From: Priestia iocasae
Lineage (GTDB): Bacteria > Bacillota > Bacilli > Bacillales > Bacillaceae_H
Assembly (NCBI RefSeq): GCF_016909075.1
Contig: NZ_JAFBFC010000001.1
Location: forward strand, 930,001 to 994,000
Length of the DNA: 64,000 nt
Direction: 5' to 3'
The notes beneath the pieces were generated by a model. The model did not search any database, had not been told where the DNA came from, and worked only from the letters and a program-made list of their open reading frames with translations. Within the stretch, counting starts at the first letter, position 1; each line of letters starts with the position of its first letter. Shown here piece after piece: positions 1-9,150 of this stretch. Both the position numbers and the translations under genes were made by a program.

Positions 1-309
1 ACAGTGGTGTAACAAACACGTATTTATCGCCAGAAACAAACTGATCGCATAGCTCTGACAGTCTACCTACTTTTGCTTTTTCCTCTGCAGAAAGCTCCTC
101 AAAACCTTTACCTGATTGAAGCTTTCCCCAGCCGCTAAACACATCAACGTCAATATGAGGAATGTTCTCTTTGTAAAGGTCAATATGAACAATTTCATCA
201 GACGGATTGACTTCTTTATACGTATCCATAAATGCTTTCCCCACAGCCATACTATAAGAAGCAGTATCGTCATGTGGATGAGCCGTAATGTACAGTACTT
301 TAGCCATTG
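1..309 (-). CDS. azoR: FMN-dependent NADH-azoreductase, N-terminal part (cut by window edge)
   Basis: Reading leftwards from the ATG at 309 gives 103 codons that start [11 protein letters not shown] and run off the window without a stop. The flavodoxin-like opening, the [10 protein letters not shown] segment and the later DVFSGWGKL and [10 protein letters not shown] segments match the AzoR family, which reduces azo bonds and quinones with NADH and bound FMN in the cytosol. Bacillaceae usually carry several paralogues for quinone and electrophile stress. A G-rich ribosome binding site (ggggg) lies just upstream of the ATG. The gene is transcribed away from the toxin operon. Family assignment is confident; which paralogue it is cannot be told from half a protein. 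Confidence 0.85.
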
Positions 310-478
310 TTGCACTCCCCCTATTTCTTTGTACTAAAAGTCTGTGCGTTTTAGTTTGTGAAGAGACATCCTATTTATGTGCTTTGTAGCTGTTGAAGTA
401 TTTTGATGAACTGTCTTTATCTAACAGATTTATTTTGCCGCTACAGACGTACACTACTAACAAAGAATAAGACGTTAA

Positions 479-620
479 AACCTCGGTTTTGTACGAATCG
501 AGGTTAAATGTGTTTTGGTTTTGAAGAAAACTTGGTTAGGTCTTTAGGAGTGTGAGTAAATAGAGAAATTTTACCTATTTAGCTAAAATCTTTTCAAACT
601 TATACTTTAAATGTTAAAGT
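479..620. promoter_or_regulatory. Azoreductase/LXG intergenic region with hairpin and palindrome
   Basis: This is the divergent spacer between azoR and the LXG toxin gene; it has no supportable gene. Two symmetrical elements are visible. One is a 7-bp hairpin, AACCTCG at 479-485 pairing with CGAGGTT at 499-505. The other is a perfect palindrome, ACTTTAA-ATG-TTAAAGT at 604-620, about 90 bases before the toxin start. The second could be an operator or part of the toxin promoter. No textbook -35/-10 pair stands out. Confidence 0.35.
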
Positions 621-710
621 TTCCAGTTAATTTACAGACGGGGAGTTTTGTATTAGAACGTAGAGACAGCGATAAGTTCGTAAAATGATTCATAGAGAGG
701 AGTGCATCGG

Positions 711-2774
711 TTGGGAGCTATACGTTATGAAGCAAGTACGCTTTTACAAGCAGCAAGAGAGCGGGTAAAGGCATATGAACAGTTAGAGCAACAGATTCTT
801 CATTTACAGCAAACCTTTAACGGAGTGGCTAACCTAGGTGAAGATTTAAAAGGAAAAGGAGCCGATAACATAAAGCAATTCTATAAAGGTCACGCTTCTA
901 TTGTAGATCAATGGCTCAATTTAATCCGTACACAGCTCGCTTTTTTTAAAAGTATTCCATTATATATGGAAAGTGAAAATTTAGCGGGGCAAACGCTTGT
1001 TTATGAAGGGTTTCTCGAAGGAGAAGTAGCAACTGGTATTCAAAAATCAAGAGAAATGGTCAATCAGCAACAATCGTCATTAAATGATATTTTGTCTTCC
1101 ATTCAAGATATTGTTTCGTTGAATGTCTTTTCAGACGAAGTATTTGAAGAATCGATGGAACGAGCTGAAAAAGACAGAAAAGATACAGTCGAAGCAGTAC
1201 GAACACTTGATGAAACACTTTTGAGTGAATATAGCAGACTTGATGTTTATTATCAATCAGTCGCGGCAAATCAACAAGCACTTATGAGCGCAACGAATAA
1301 TGGCGGAAACGCTTCGCCTCTTTACTTTGATGAGCGAGCATTTCAGTCTAGTCGTGCTTATCAACTTCAAGAAAAAGCAACGGAAATGGCATTTTCGTAT
1401 TTACGTCAAAAAGAACGAGAGCGAAAAGCATTAGAAGAACGCATTGAAGTTGCTCGAACATATGACTTTACTGAAGTGTATGAAAATCTGAATGCGACAG
1501 CAAGCAGTAAGGTAGATGAAGCACTTGATGGTCTAAAAGAATTTGGTCGAGGCTCAATGGATAGCATCCTATCAGCAAGTGAAAAATCAGCCAATAGCTT
1601 TAAAGAAATAGGTTCAGATGTGTGGGAAGGCATGGAAAACCGAGCTGATAAATGGAATGACTCATGGTATGATTTTGGAAACTACATGACAATGGGTGCA
1701 TTCGATGGGGCGGTGGGCTTTAGAGACGGACTAAAAGATCGATCTGATCAAGCATTAAATTCAACTTATGATTTCTTCAACTATGCATCAGTCGGTCTTC
1801 TCGATATTGCCAATGAAGCAATCAACCCAAAAGACCCGCTCTCAAAAGAACATTGGAGCAGCAGTATCGCCTTATTCACAACCTTCCTAGGCGGAGTAAA
1901 ACCGGTAAGTGCCACAAAATCAAAAATAGATATCGAAAGCACAAGAGCTCCTAAACAGCAGCCAGTCGTTCAACAACCGAAACGACCAACAGCACCAGCT
2001 CTGTCCCTTGTTGAAAGGTGGAAGCGTATGCTGTCGATGCCGGTGTTGCATAACAATGAGTTCGCGTTTGCAGGTATTGGTAGTCATGATATGATTCCAG
2101 ATGTCAAACCAGAAACACCAAAACAATCGAATGTTATGAACTTCTCAACCGTAGACAATTACGGTGGTTCTCGACGAATAGACAGTTCAAAAACCATTCG
2201 TACTGTTAATGATGCCCATGAATGGGGAGAAAAACACTACCGTGAGTGGCTAAATTGGTTAACAGATCAGGAGCGAGAAGGTATTATTGATTACACAGGT
2301 AATGATTATGCGCCTATCAATAGATATTTAAGAGAAATAAGTGATACGTTAGAAGAAGGAGTCGACTCTCGAACAATTAGCGCGATTTATAACGGGCTGT
2401 CGAAAGCGGAAGTACCTCATGATATGACGGTATATCGTGGTACTGGAATAGGTGGAATTAGGAAATATCTAGAGTTTGATGAGTATCGTGAAGTTATTAA
2501 TATTGAAAATTTTGTAGGTAGGATTGTGGAAGAAAAAGGATTTATGAGTACCGCAATACTAAAAGATAGCTCTTTTAATAACCAAGTATCTTGGACAATT
2601 AATGTTCCAGAAGGTGCTGATGGAGCATATGTGGGATCAGTAAGTAAATTTCCAGATGAAGCAGAACTTTTATTCAATATGAATCAAAAAATGATTATTA
2701 GAGAAGCGTCAGTAGATGATTATGGCAATATAAATTTAGTAGCAGATTTAATAAAGAAAAAGGAGATGGAATAA
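711..2774 (+). CDS. LXG-domain polymorphic toxin with C-terminal ADP-ribosyltransferase domain
   Basis: Residues 1 to about 200 are an all-helical LXG domain (SLKGKGAD-like segment near residue 45), the targeting module for the Gram-positive type VII (ESX) secretion system. A glycine-rich linker region follows. Residues from about 500 to the end form an ADP-ribosyltransferase exotoxin fold with the R-S-E signature: Arg576 in VYRGTG, Ser613-Thr614 in GFMSTA, and Glu650-x-Glu652 in DEAELLF. The protein should be exported into neighbouring cells and ADP-ribosylate a target there; the target is not readable from sequence. I prefer TTG at 711 (GAGAGGAG, 8-nt spacing) over GTG at 702, which sits on the Shine-Dalgarno; LXG proteins also usually begin at this point. 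Its stop overlaps the immunity gene by one base. No small Lap-type partner gene is visible upstream. Confidence 0.9.
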   Translation: MGAIRYEASTLLQAARERVKAYEQLEQQILHLQQTFNGVANLGEDLKGKGADNIKQFYKGHASIVDQWLNLIRTQLAFFKSIPLYMESENLAGQTLVYEGFLEGEVATGIQKSREMVNQQQSSLNDILSSIQDIVSLNVFSDEVFEESMERAEKDRKDTVEAVRTLDETLLSEYSRLDVYYQSVAANQQALMSATNNGGNASPLYFDERAFQSSRAYQLQEKATEMAFSYLRQKERERKALEERIEVARTYDFTEVYENLNATASSKVDEALDGLKEFGRGSMDSILSASEKSANSFKEIGSDVWEGMENRADKWNDSWYDFGNYMTMGAFDGAVGFRDGLKDRSDQALNSTYDFFNYASVGLLDIANEAINPKDPLSKEHWSSSIALFTTFLGGVKPVSATKSKIDIESTRAPKQQPVVQQPKRPTAPALSLVERWKRMLSMPVLHNNEFAFAGIGSHDMIPDVKPETPKQSNVMNFSTVDNYGGSRRIDSSKTIRTVNDAHEWGEKHYREWLNWLTDQEREGIIDYTGNDYAPINRYLREISDTLEEGVDSRTISAIYNGLSKAEVPHDMTVYRGTGIGGIRKYLEFDEYREVINIENFVGRIVEEKGFMSTAILKDSSFNNQVSWTINVPEGADGAYVGSVSKFPDEAELLFNMNQKMIIREASVDDYGNINLVADLIKKKEME

Positions 2775-3799
2775 TGCGTAGAGGTTCGTTGCAAGATAAG
2801 TGGGATTCAGATGAAAGTATATATATTGGAGTAACAATAAAAGAAAGGTTATACCCAACCATCCTAGGAGGCATTGTGGGAGACGCATTAGGCGTGCCCG
2901 TAGAGTTTAAAGATCGTGATACGATAAATGTAACCACGATGACAGGTTATGGTACATATAATCAACCGGAAGGAACGTGGTCAGACGATACATCGCTTAC
3001 GATGTGCTTAATTGAAACCATCATCGAAGGAAAAGACGAGCGCGGTTTAATGGAGAAGTTTGAAAAGTATTGGAGTGAAGGATACTGGACGCCATATGGT
3101 GAAATGTTTGACATTGGAATTGCGACAAGTGATGCCATTTCACGTTATAAAAAAGGTCTACCCGAAAGTGAATGGGGAGGAAAAGGTGAATACGACAACG
3201 GAAATGGTGCGTTAATGCGTATTGCACCGCTTGCATTTACTTTATGGGATGAGTTGGACTTTAACAAACGTCGAGAAGAAGTAGAAAGAGTAGCGCACGT
3301 TACGCATTGTCATCCGCGCTCTACTTTAGGATGTATAATTTATATGGAATATCTACTTAGACTTTTTTCTAATAATAAGCCTCTTGACGCTTATGAGAGA
3401 GCGATTAATATTTGTAAGAGACACTTAACAGGCACCATATATGAACAAGAATTTGCAGCGTATTCACGCATCATGGATTTAAGTTTGCCAACGCTAGAAA
3501 GAGACAATATCCAATCCACAGGCTATGTCGTCAGCTCATTAGAAGCGTCTATCTGGTGTTTTCTTAATACCGACAACTATAAAGATGCCGTACTAGCAGC
3601 GGTGAATCTTGGTGGAGATACCGATACAATTGGTTTTATTACAGGAACCATCGCAGGTATGTATTATAAAATGGATGGTATTCCAAAAGAGTGGATGGAT
3701 CAATTAGCGAGAAAAGATGACCTTTTAGATGCTTGTAAGAGGTTCTTTCATTATTGTCATGAACGCGCTGATATACAGCGCAAAGAGCGTGGAGAGTGA
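2774..3799 (+). CDS. ADP-ribosylglycohydrolase, likely immunity protein of the LXG toxin
   Basis: This 341-residue protein belongs to the DraG/ARH family, which removes ADP-ribose from modified proteins using two magnesium ions. The metal ligands are present: S-D71-D72-T in the TWSDDTS segment and D282-x-D284 in NLGGDTDTIG. The GG-x-x-GDALG opening, NGALMR and THCHPR segments are also family signatures. It begins in the TAATG overlap with the toxin stop and has its own AAAGGAG eight bases upstream, so toxin and antidote are translationally linked. In established systems, for example Tre1/Tri1 of Serratia, a DraG-like hydrolase protects the producer from an ADP-ribosyltransferase toxin. The same role is inferred here from position and chemistry. 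Confidence 0.88.
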   Translation: MRRGSLQDKWDSDESIYIGVTIKERLYPTILGGIVGDALGVPVEFKDRDTINVTTMTGYGTYNQPEGTWSDDTSLTMCLIETIIEGKDERGLMEKFEKYWSEGYWTPYGEMFDIGIATSDAISRYKKGLPESEWGGKGEYDNGNGALMRIAPLAFTLWDELDFNKRREEVERVAHVTHCHPRSTLGCIIYMEYLLRLFSNNKPLDAYERAINICKRHLTGTIYEQEFAAYSRIMDLSLPTLERDNIQSTGYVVSSLEASIWCFLNTDNYKDAVLAAVNLGGDTDTIGFITGTIAGMYYKMDGIPKEWMDQLARKDDLLDACKRFFHYCHERADIQRKERGE

Positions 3800-3839
3800 A
3801 TGTGTGAAGAACCATGTTTGACCATTTATAAGCTTGTAT

Positions 3840-3890
3840 GAGCTGTATCAAAGTGAGCGTGTTTCTCTCACTTGATACAGCTCTTTTTTA
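3840..3890 (+). terminator. Intrinsic terminator after the toxin-immunity pair
   Basis: A long stem, GAGCTGTATCA with GTGAG pairing to CTCAC and TGATACAGCTC (one bulged A), is followed by TTTTTTA. It closes the two-gene toxin operon. Confidence 0.85.
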
Positions 3891-4005
3891 TATTTATCAT
3901 GCTTTCTGACATTTTATCTTAATTTTCTGAATAATAAATACTAATACGAGCTATGTCAAGAGAACTAGTCGTTTCGCACATACCACTTAATAAGGGGGCG
4001 CTGTA

Positions 4006-5175
4006 TTGAAAGTTACGCTTAAAGATGTGCCAGCTATAGATGTTCATGCCCATCCGTATGAAGCCAATGTAGCACCATATACGGAAGTAGAATATGTTCG
4101 AAAGCTTTCTTTATCGGTTGTTTCAAACAATATTTCTAATCAAACAAAACGAATGGTAAAACAACCGTTTCCAGGCACGAATATGTGGGTGCAAATTTTA
4201 ATTAAACGATTGTCTTCCTTTTTAGGATGTGAGCCAACTCTTGAAGAAGTCGTGGCGTATCGAAACCGTAGAGCGACAAACTTTAAGCAATTTACCCATG
4301 AACTCTTTCAAGATGCCAATCTAACAGGGATTGTAGGTGATTTTGGGTATCCTCAACCGCCACTTACGAAAGAACACTATCAAGATTTATGTGGAGTACG
4401 TATGTGGGAGGTGTATCGAATTGAGCCTGTGATGGTTCGAATGAGTGAACAATGTGACTCTTTTACACAGTTTGTTGAAAGCTACCGAGAAGATGTAAGA
4501 AATGAATTGCAAAAAGACGGAGTGATTGGTTTAAAATCCATCATTGCGTACCGAAGTGGTCTTGATATTCAAGAGATGAATGAGTCAAAAGCAAAAAATG
4601 ATTATGCCACATTTAAAGCAAACACTCGCGCTGAAGCTAAAAATCTTCGAGACTATTGTTTACACATTGCGATGGAGGAATGTACAAAGGCAAATAAAGT
4701 GATGCATATTCATACCGGAATTGGTGATGGAGACGTCATCCTTCCAAAAGCAAGTCCAAGCTTTCTATTAGAAATGTTGCGACACGAAAAGTATAAAAGC
4801 GCAAAGGTTCATCTCGTACATGGAGGCTATCCTTGGGTAGAGGAAGCAGCTTTTATTGTGAGTATTTTGCCGAATGTCTATATGGACATCTCCCTGCAAA
4901 ATCCTTTTAGCGGACATGGAGTAAAGCGCATTTTATCTCAGATTTTTGAACTTGCTCCTTTTGATAAAGTGATGTATGGCTCTGATGCGTTTACGATGCC
5001 GGAGATGAATTGGCTTGGCGTGCACTTGTTTAAAGAATGTTTTGAAGAAGTGTTAAATGAGTGGGTAACGTGCGACTATATGGATGCAGAGACTGCACGA
5101 ATAATTGGTGAGATGGTTCTTTACAGAAACTTTGAACATGTTTACCAAGATCATTTAAAGGGGGCTACATCATGA
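4006..5175 (+). CDS. TIM-barrel amidohydrolase (amidohydrolase_2 family, FluG N-terminal-like)
   Basis: This is a 389-residue metal-dependent hydrolase of the amidohydrolase_2 (PF04909) type. The first metal motif is H14-x-H16 in IDVHAHP; a second His pair is H234-x-H236 (MHIHTG), then LVHGGYPW, and the terminal Asp327 lies in MYGSDAF. The N-terminal half of fungal FluG is this kind of domain. Translation starts at TTG 4006 behind AAGGGGG at seven-base spacing. It is the first gene of a four-gene operon and overlaps the permease by four bases. Its likely task is hydrolysis or decarboxylation of an amide or carboxylate intermediate made by the GS-like enzyme at the end of the operon. The substrate is unknown. 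Confidence 0.82.
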   Translation: MKVTLKDVPAIDVHAHPYEANVAPYTEVEYVRKLSLSVVSNNISNQTKRMVKQPFPGTNMWVQILIKRLSSFLGCEPTLEEVVAYRNRRATNFKQFTHELFQDANLTGIVGDFGYPQPPLTKEHYQDLCGVRMWEVYRIEPVMVRMSEQCDSFTQFVESYREDVRNELQKDGVIGLKSIIAYRSGLDIQEMNESKAKNDYATFKANTRAEAKNLRDYCLHIAMEECTKANKVMHIHTGIGDGDVILPKASPSFLLEMLRHEKYKSAKVHLVHGGYPWVEEAAFIVSILPNVYMDISLQNPFSGHGVKRILSQIFELAPFDKVMYGSDAFTMPEMNWLGVHLFKECFEEVLNEWVTCDYMDAETARIIGEMVLYRNFEHVYQDHLKGATS

Positions 5176-6524
5176 GCAAACCACAAACGTTAAGTCTTGA
5201 GCCGCAAAGAAAGCTTGGTTATTGGTCCATCTGGGCACTTGGCGTAGGAGCGGTTATTGGAGATGGTATCTTTGTGTTAATGGGGCAAGGAATTGCTACG
5301 GCAGGACCGAGTGCCATGCTCGCGTATTTAATCGCGGGACTTTCACAGTTGTTTTTAGTTATTGCACTTGGCGAATTAGCAGTTGGCATGCCAAGCGCAG
5401 GGGCAATGTCTCAATGGGTAGAACGATTCATTGGAAAATGGTGGGGGTTTTTAGCTGGCTTTGCATTTGCGATTGGATGGGTTATTGCTGGCGGTAGTGT
5501 GGGGCTTGCATTAGGAAAGTTAACCATGTGGTTTTTTCCGAGTTTAACAGGGAATATATGGCCTGTCTTTTTTGCGATATTGTTTATTTCAATCTTTGCT
5601 ATTTTAAACATTTTAGGCGCAGAGATTGCAGCAAAAACACAGCTTGTCCTCGTTGTCATTATGACGCTTGTCATGGCACTGTTTTCGATTATTGGCTTAA
5701 AAGATATCAATCTTGCTAACTTTCAACCATTCTTTGCAACTGGGTCGGAAGGATTTTGGGGAGCGGTTCCACTTGGAACGTATGCGTATCTTGGCGCGGT
5801 GACGCTCGCAACCGCAGGGGGAGAAGTGCGAAATCCAAAAGATTTACCGAAAGCTCTTATTTGGGCAAGTATTACATTTCTCGTTCTATATACAGCGGCA
5901 CAAGCTGTGTTACAAGGATTAATTCCATGGGAACAGATTACGATGGATGGCTCACCGTTTACAGATGCAGCTGAGATGGTATTTGGCATTGCGGGTGCGT
6001 ACATTATGAACATAACGGCTTGGATTGCGGCCGCTACGTGCTTATTAATGGGAACGTTATATGCATCTTCACGTATTTTTTATGCACAAGCGAAACGAGG
6101 GTTTCTTCCTGCATTTCTTGGTCAAATTAACCCAAAAACAGGCACACCCGTAAATGGCATTCTTGTTGTATGGGCAGTTTCCGTTTTGTTAATCATTTTA
6201 GGTTCGTTTAATCCAGACTTTCTCTATGTGGAGCTATCGACACAGCTTGTATTAGCGTGGCTTGTATCATGGACATTAGCACTCATTGCAGCTGTTTTAT
6301 ATCGAAAGCGTGCTTTTGATGAAGTGCAACAATTACCTTGGAAGCAACCGCTTTATCCGTTATTTCCAATCCTCGGTTTTATCGGAATTATCATTGTCTT
6401 CTACGGTACGTTCATCGGAGCACCGATGACACTTGTACGCGGTATCGTTTGGATGGCCGTTTTATATGTGCTGTTTCGTATGTTCCATAAAAATAAAAAT
6501 GAATCAACAGACGCGAATGGCTAA
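5172..6524 (+). CDS. APC-family amino acid permease
   Basis: This is a 450-residue membrane protein with about 12 hydrophobic segments. The APC signature lies in the first helix (GVGAVIGDGIF) and a conserved GGEVRNPKDLPKA loop follows helix 6. These transporters import amino acids or amines by proton or ion symport or by exchange. It overlaps the upstream amidohydrolase by four bases (ATGA) and ends seven bases before the M20 gene, so it is co-transcribed. The context says it takes up the substrate of this catabolic operon, probably an amine, polyamine or N-substituted amino acid. That substrate class is inference. Confidence 0.88.
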   Translation: MSKPQTLSLEPQRKLGYWSIWALGVGAVIGDGIFVLMGQGIATAGPSAMLAYLIAGLSQLFLVIALGELAVGMPSAGAMSQWVERFIGKWWGFLAGFAFAIGWVIAGGSVGLALGKLTMWFFPSLTGNIWPVFFAILFISIFAILNILGAEIAAKTQLVLVVIMTLVMALFSIIGLKDINLANFQPFFATGSEGFWGAVPLGTYAYLGAVTLATAGGEVRNPKDLPKALIWASITFLVLYTAAQAVLQGLIPWEQITMDGSPFTDAAEMVFGIAGAYIMNITAWIAAATCLLMGTLYASSRIFYAQAKRGFLPAFLGQINPKTGTPVNGILVVWAVSVLLIILGSFNPDFLYVELSTQLVLAWLVSWTLALIAAVLYRKRAFDEVQQLPWKQPLYPLFPILGFIGIIIVFYGTFIGAPMTLVRGIVWMAVLYVLFRMFHKNKNESTDANG

Positions 6525-6530
6525 AGAATC

Positions 6531-7721
6531 ATGATGAAACATGTACGTGTCTCCTTAGAATTAGAGGCGAAATTAGTAAGCATTCGTCAACATTTACACA
6601 AACACCCAGAGCTATCGTTTCAAGAATTTCAAACGCAACAATTTATTATCTCCATTTTAAATGAATGGTCTATTCCTTTTAAAAGAATAGGAGAGACGGG
6701 CGTTTTTGTAGATATTGTCGGTGAACATGGAGAAGGGCCTCACATTGGGATTCGAGCGGATATTGATGCTCTTCCAATTCAAGAGAAGACGGAATTATCA
6801 TTTGCTTCCGTCTATCCAGGTGTGATGCATGCGTGTGGTCATGATGGACATACAACCATTTTACTCGGAACGATTTATCAACTTTATCACAATCGGAGCC
6901 TCCTATCTGGGAGGGTCCGTTGTGTGTTTCAGCCTGGTGAAGAGGTAGATGGTGCAGCACATCAACTTATTCAGCTAGGTGTGTTAGAAAATCCAAAAGT
7001 GGATGAAATGCTTGCTCTGCACTTATGGCCTCACCTTCCACATGGAACGGTAGGGATTAAATACGGTGCCATTACCGCTTCCTGTGATGATTTTCGCATC
7101 GAGATAAAAGGAAAAGGAGGCCATAGCGCAAGACCTCATCAAGGGGTTGATGCCATTATGATTGGTGGTCATATTCTTCAAGCAATTCCGACGCTAGTCA
7201 CAAAAACAACGAACCCTGTTGAACCAGTGGTCATTCACGTTGGGAAGATTTATGGAGGAGCAGCAAGTAACGTAGTGGCAGATACGGTTTTACTAGAAGG
7301 TACGACAAGAGCGGTCACGAGAGAAACGCGAGCAACATTAAAACATCAACTAACCGAGCTAAGTGAAAGAATTACAGAAGCTTTTGGTGGTAAAGCCTAT
7401 GTGTTTTATGAAGAGAGTCATCCACCAGTAATCAATGACGAGTCTGTGACAAAGGTAGTAGAAGAGAGTGCACGAAAGCTATTGGGAGATGAACAAGTAG
7501 TCATGTTAAAAGAGCCGTCAATGGGTGCAGATGATTTCGGTGCTTTTGCAGAAGTAGTGCCAAGTACATACTTTCGTCTCGGTACCGCTCTTTCACATCA
7601 ACCTGTTTACGACTTGCATCATCCTCAATTTACGTTTGATGATTCCATTCTCTCGATTGGTGTTGACTTATTTACGTCTATCGTTTTAAAAACGCTACAA
7701 AAAGGAGGAAAGAGCCAGTGA
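6531..7721 (+). CDS. M20-family amidohydrolase (N-acyl amino acid / IAA-amino acid hydrolase type)
   Basis: This 396-residue peptidase M20D-like enzyme has the metal motif H100-A-C102-G-H104-D and the QPGEE segment carrying the catalytic base. A dimerisation insert (GKGGHSARPHQGVDAI) and the C-terminal MGADDF segment complete the family pattern. The conserved cysteine after the first metal His is typical of N-acyl-amino-acid and auxin-conjugate hydrolases. It should cleave an amide bond in the cytosol to release an amino acid. Two adjacent ATGs occur at 6531 and 6534 with only a weak ribosome binding site, consistent with coupling to the permease gene seven bases upstream. Confidence 0.88.
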   Translation: MMKHVRVSLELEAKLVSIRQHLHKHPELSFQEFQTQQFIISILNEWSIPFKRIGETGVFVDIVGEHGEGPHIGIRADIDALPIQEKTELSFASVYPGVMHACGHDGHTTILLGTIYQLYHNRSLLSGRVRCVFQPGEEVDGAAHQLIQLGVLENPKVDEMLALHLWPHLPHGTVGIKYGAITASCDDFRIEIKGKGGHSARPHQGVDAIMIGGHILQAIPTLVTKTTNPVEPVVIHVGKIYGGAASNVVADTVLLEGTTRAVTRETRATLKHQLTELSERITEAFGGKAYVFYEESHPPVINDESVTKVVEESARKLLGDEQVVMLKEPSMGADDFGAFAEVVPSTYFRLGTALSHQPVYDLHHPQFTFDDSILSIGVDLFTSIVLKTLQKGGKSQ

Positions 7722-9064
7722 GAACAAAAGATGATGTGCTCGAAGAAGTCAAAAAGCAAGACATTCAGTTTATTCGAATCGAATTTTTAGACTACGCCGG
7801 CGTAACGAGAGGGCGTACCATTCGTGCATCACAATTAAAAAGCGCATTTGAACAAGGCGTTAATTTTAGTACGGCTATTATGAGTTTTGACATGTTTGAC
7901 GAGTACATCCCTGATCCTACATTTGGTCCGGACGATGGGGACTTTTTTGCTGTTCCAGACCCTACTACTTTTGCAATCATTCCTTACCGAAGCCATACGG
8001 CAAGAATGCTTTGTGACTTAGTTGATGTTGATGGAAATCCATGGCCAGGCTGCCCTCGACAAGTATTAAAGCGGTTGTTGAATGAAGTAGAAGTAGTACT
8101 TGGTGGAACATTAAACATGGCGTTTGAACAAGAGGCTTACCTTTTAAAAGAAGTAGGAGGAAAGCTCCTTCCGGCTGATCAGAGTCATTGCTTTTCAACA
8201 GACGGAGTCGATATTCAAGATGACTTTATTCAAGACTTTGTTTCGACACTAGAAACGATGAATGTCACAACTGAACAAATTTCAAGTGAATACGGACCAG
8301 GACAGCTTGAAATCAATTTGAAGTATACAAACGCATTAAAAGCAGCGGATGATCAAGTGACATTTATGCACGTATTTAAGCAGCTTGCTCGTAATAAAGG
8401 GATGATTGGTACGCTTATGCCAAAGCCTTTTCAACATTTAGCGGGAAGTGGACTTCACGTGCATATGAGCTTATTTAATGAAGAAGGTGAGAACCTATTT
8501 GCTGATGTGACCGACAAACGAGATCTCGATTTATCGAAAACGGCTTATCAGTTCATTGGAGGACTGTTAACGCATGGAACATCTCTTGTAGCCATTGGCG
8601 CACCTAGTATTAACTCCTATAAAAGGATGCAGCCAGGTTCATGGGCTCCCGCTCATATTTGCTACGGAATGGGAAATCGTTCGGTGTTGATTCGTGTTGT
8701 TGATAAACGACGAACAAGACGTTTTGAATACAGAGGCGCAGACGGTACGTGTAATCCATACTTACTTGCAGCCTCTCTTATCGCAGCTGGACTTCAAGGT
8801 ATTCAACATCGAATCGACCCCGGAGATCCAGCGCATTTTGATGTAGGTCATGCATCGGAATGTCAACTAAAAGAAAAGAACATTCACTCAATACCAAGAA
8901 ACCTAAACGACGCCATCAATAGTCTCGAACAAGATGCAGTGTTAGCTCAAGTCATCGGTCCTACAATCTGGAAGGAATTGATTAAAATTAAACGAACAGA
9001 ATGGGACAAATATTTGCGACATGTGAGTGATTGGGAGTTAGGGGCGTTTTCTGAGAAGTTTTAA
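7718..9064 (+). CDS. Glutamine synthetase-family ligase (gamma-glutamyl-amine ligase type)
   Basis: This 448-residue GS-fold protein has an N-terminal beta-grasp (FLDYAGVTRGRTI) and then the catalytic domain. Visible motifs are the E-x-E pair (AFEQEAY), the ATP/ammonia-site histidines H247 and H249 (GSGLHVHMS), NSYKRMQPGSWAP, and RRFEYRGADGTCNPY. The family includes GlnA but also PuuA, GlnA3 and the C-terminal half of FluG, which ligate glutamate to amines. Lying beside two amidohydrolases and a permease and away from glnR, it is unlikely to be the housekeeping GS. It starts at GTG 7718, overlapping the M20 stop by four bases. Its likely role is activation of an imported amine as a gamma-glutamyl derivative. 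Confidence 0.85.
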   Translation: MRTKDDVLEEVKKQDIQFIRIEFLDYAGVTRGRTIRASQLKSAFEQGVNFSTAIMSFDMFDEYIPDPTFGPDDGDFFAVPDPTTFAIIPYRSHTARMLCDLVDVDGNPWPGCPRQVLKRLLNEVEVVLGGTLNMAFEQEAYLLKEVGGKLLPADQSHCFSTDGVDIQDDFIQDFVSTLETMNVTTEQISSEYGPGQLEINLKYTNALKAADDQVTFMHVFKQLARNKGMIGTLMPKPFQHLAGSGLHVHMSLFNEEGENLFADVTDKRDLDLSKTAYQFIGGLLTHGTSLVAIGAPSINSYKRMQPGSWAPAHICYGMGNRSVLIRVVDKRRTRRFEYRGADGTCNPYLLAASLIAAGLQGIQHRIDPGDPAHFDVGHASECQLKEKNIHSIPRNLNDAINSLEQDAVLAQVIGPTIWKELIKIKRTEWDKYLRHVSDWELGAFSEKF

Positions 9065-9122
9065 TTCTTTTAAAAAAAAACGATTCATAGGCTCGTCCCA
9101 CCACTTATAGTTGCTTACACGA

Positions 9123-9150
9123 AACCACTGTTTTAAGCAGTGGTTTTCTT
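9123..9150 (+). terminator. Intrinsic terminator after the GS-like operon
   Basis: AACCACTG and CAGTGGTT form an 8-bp stem with a seven-base loop, followed by TTCTT. The rest of the gap to 9388 shows an A-rich leader and no convincing gene. Confidence 0.75.
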
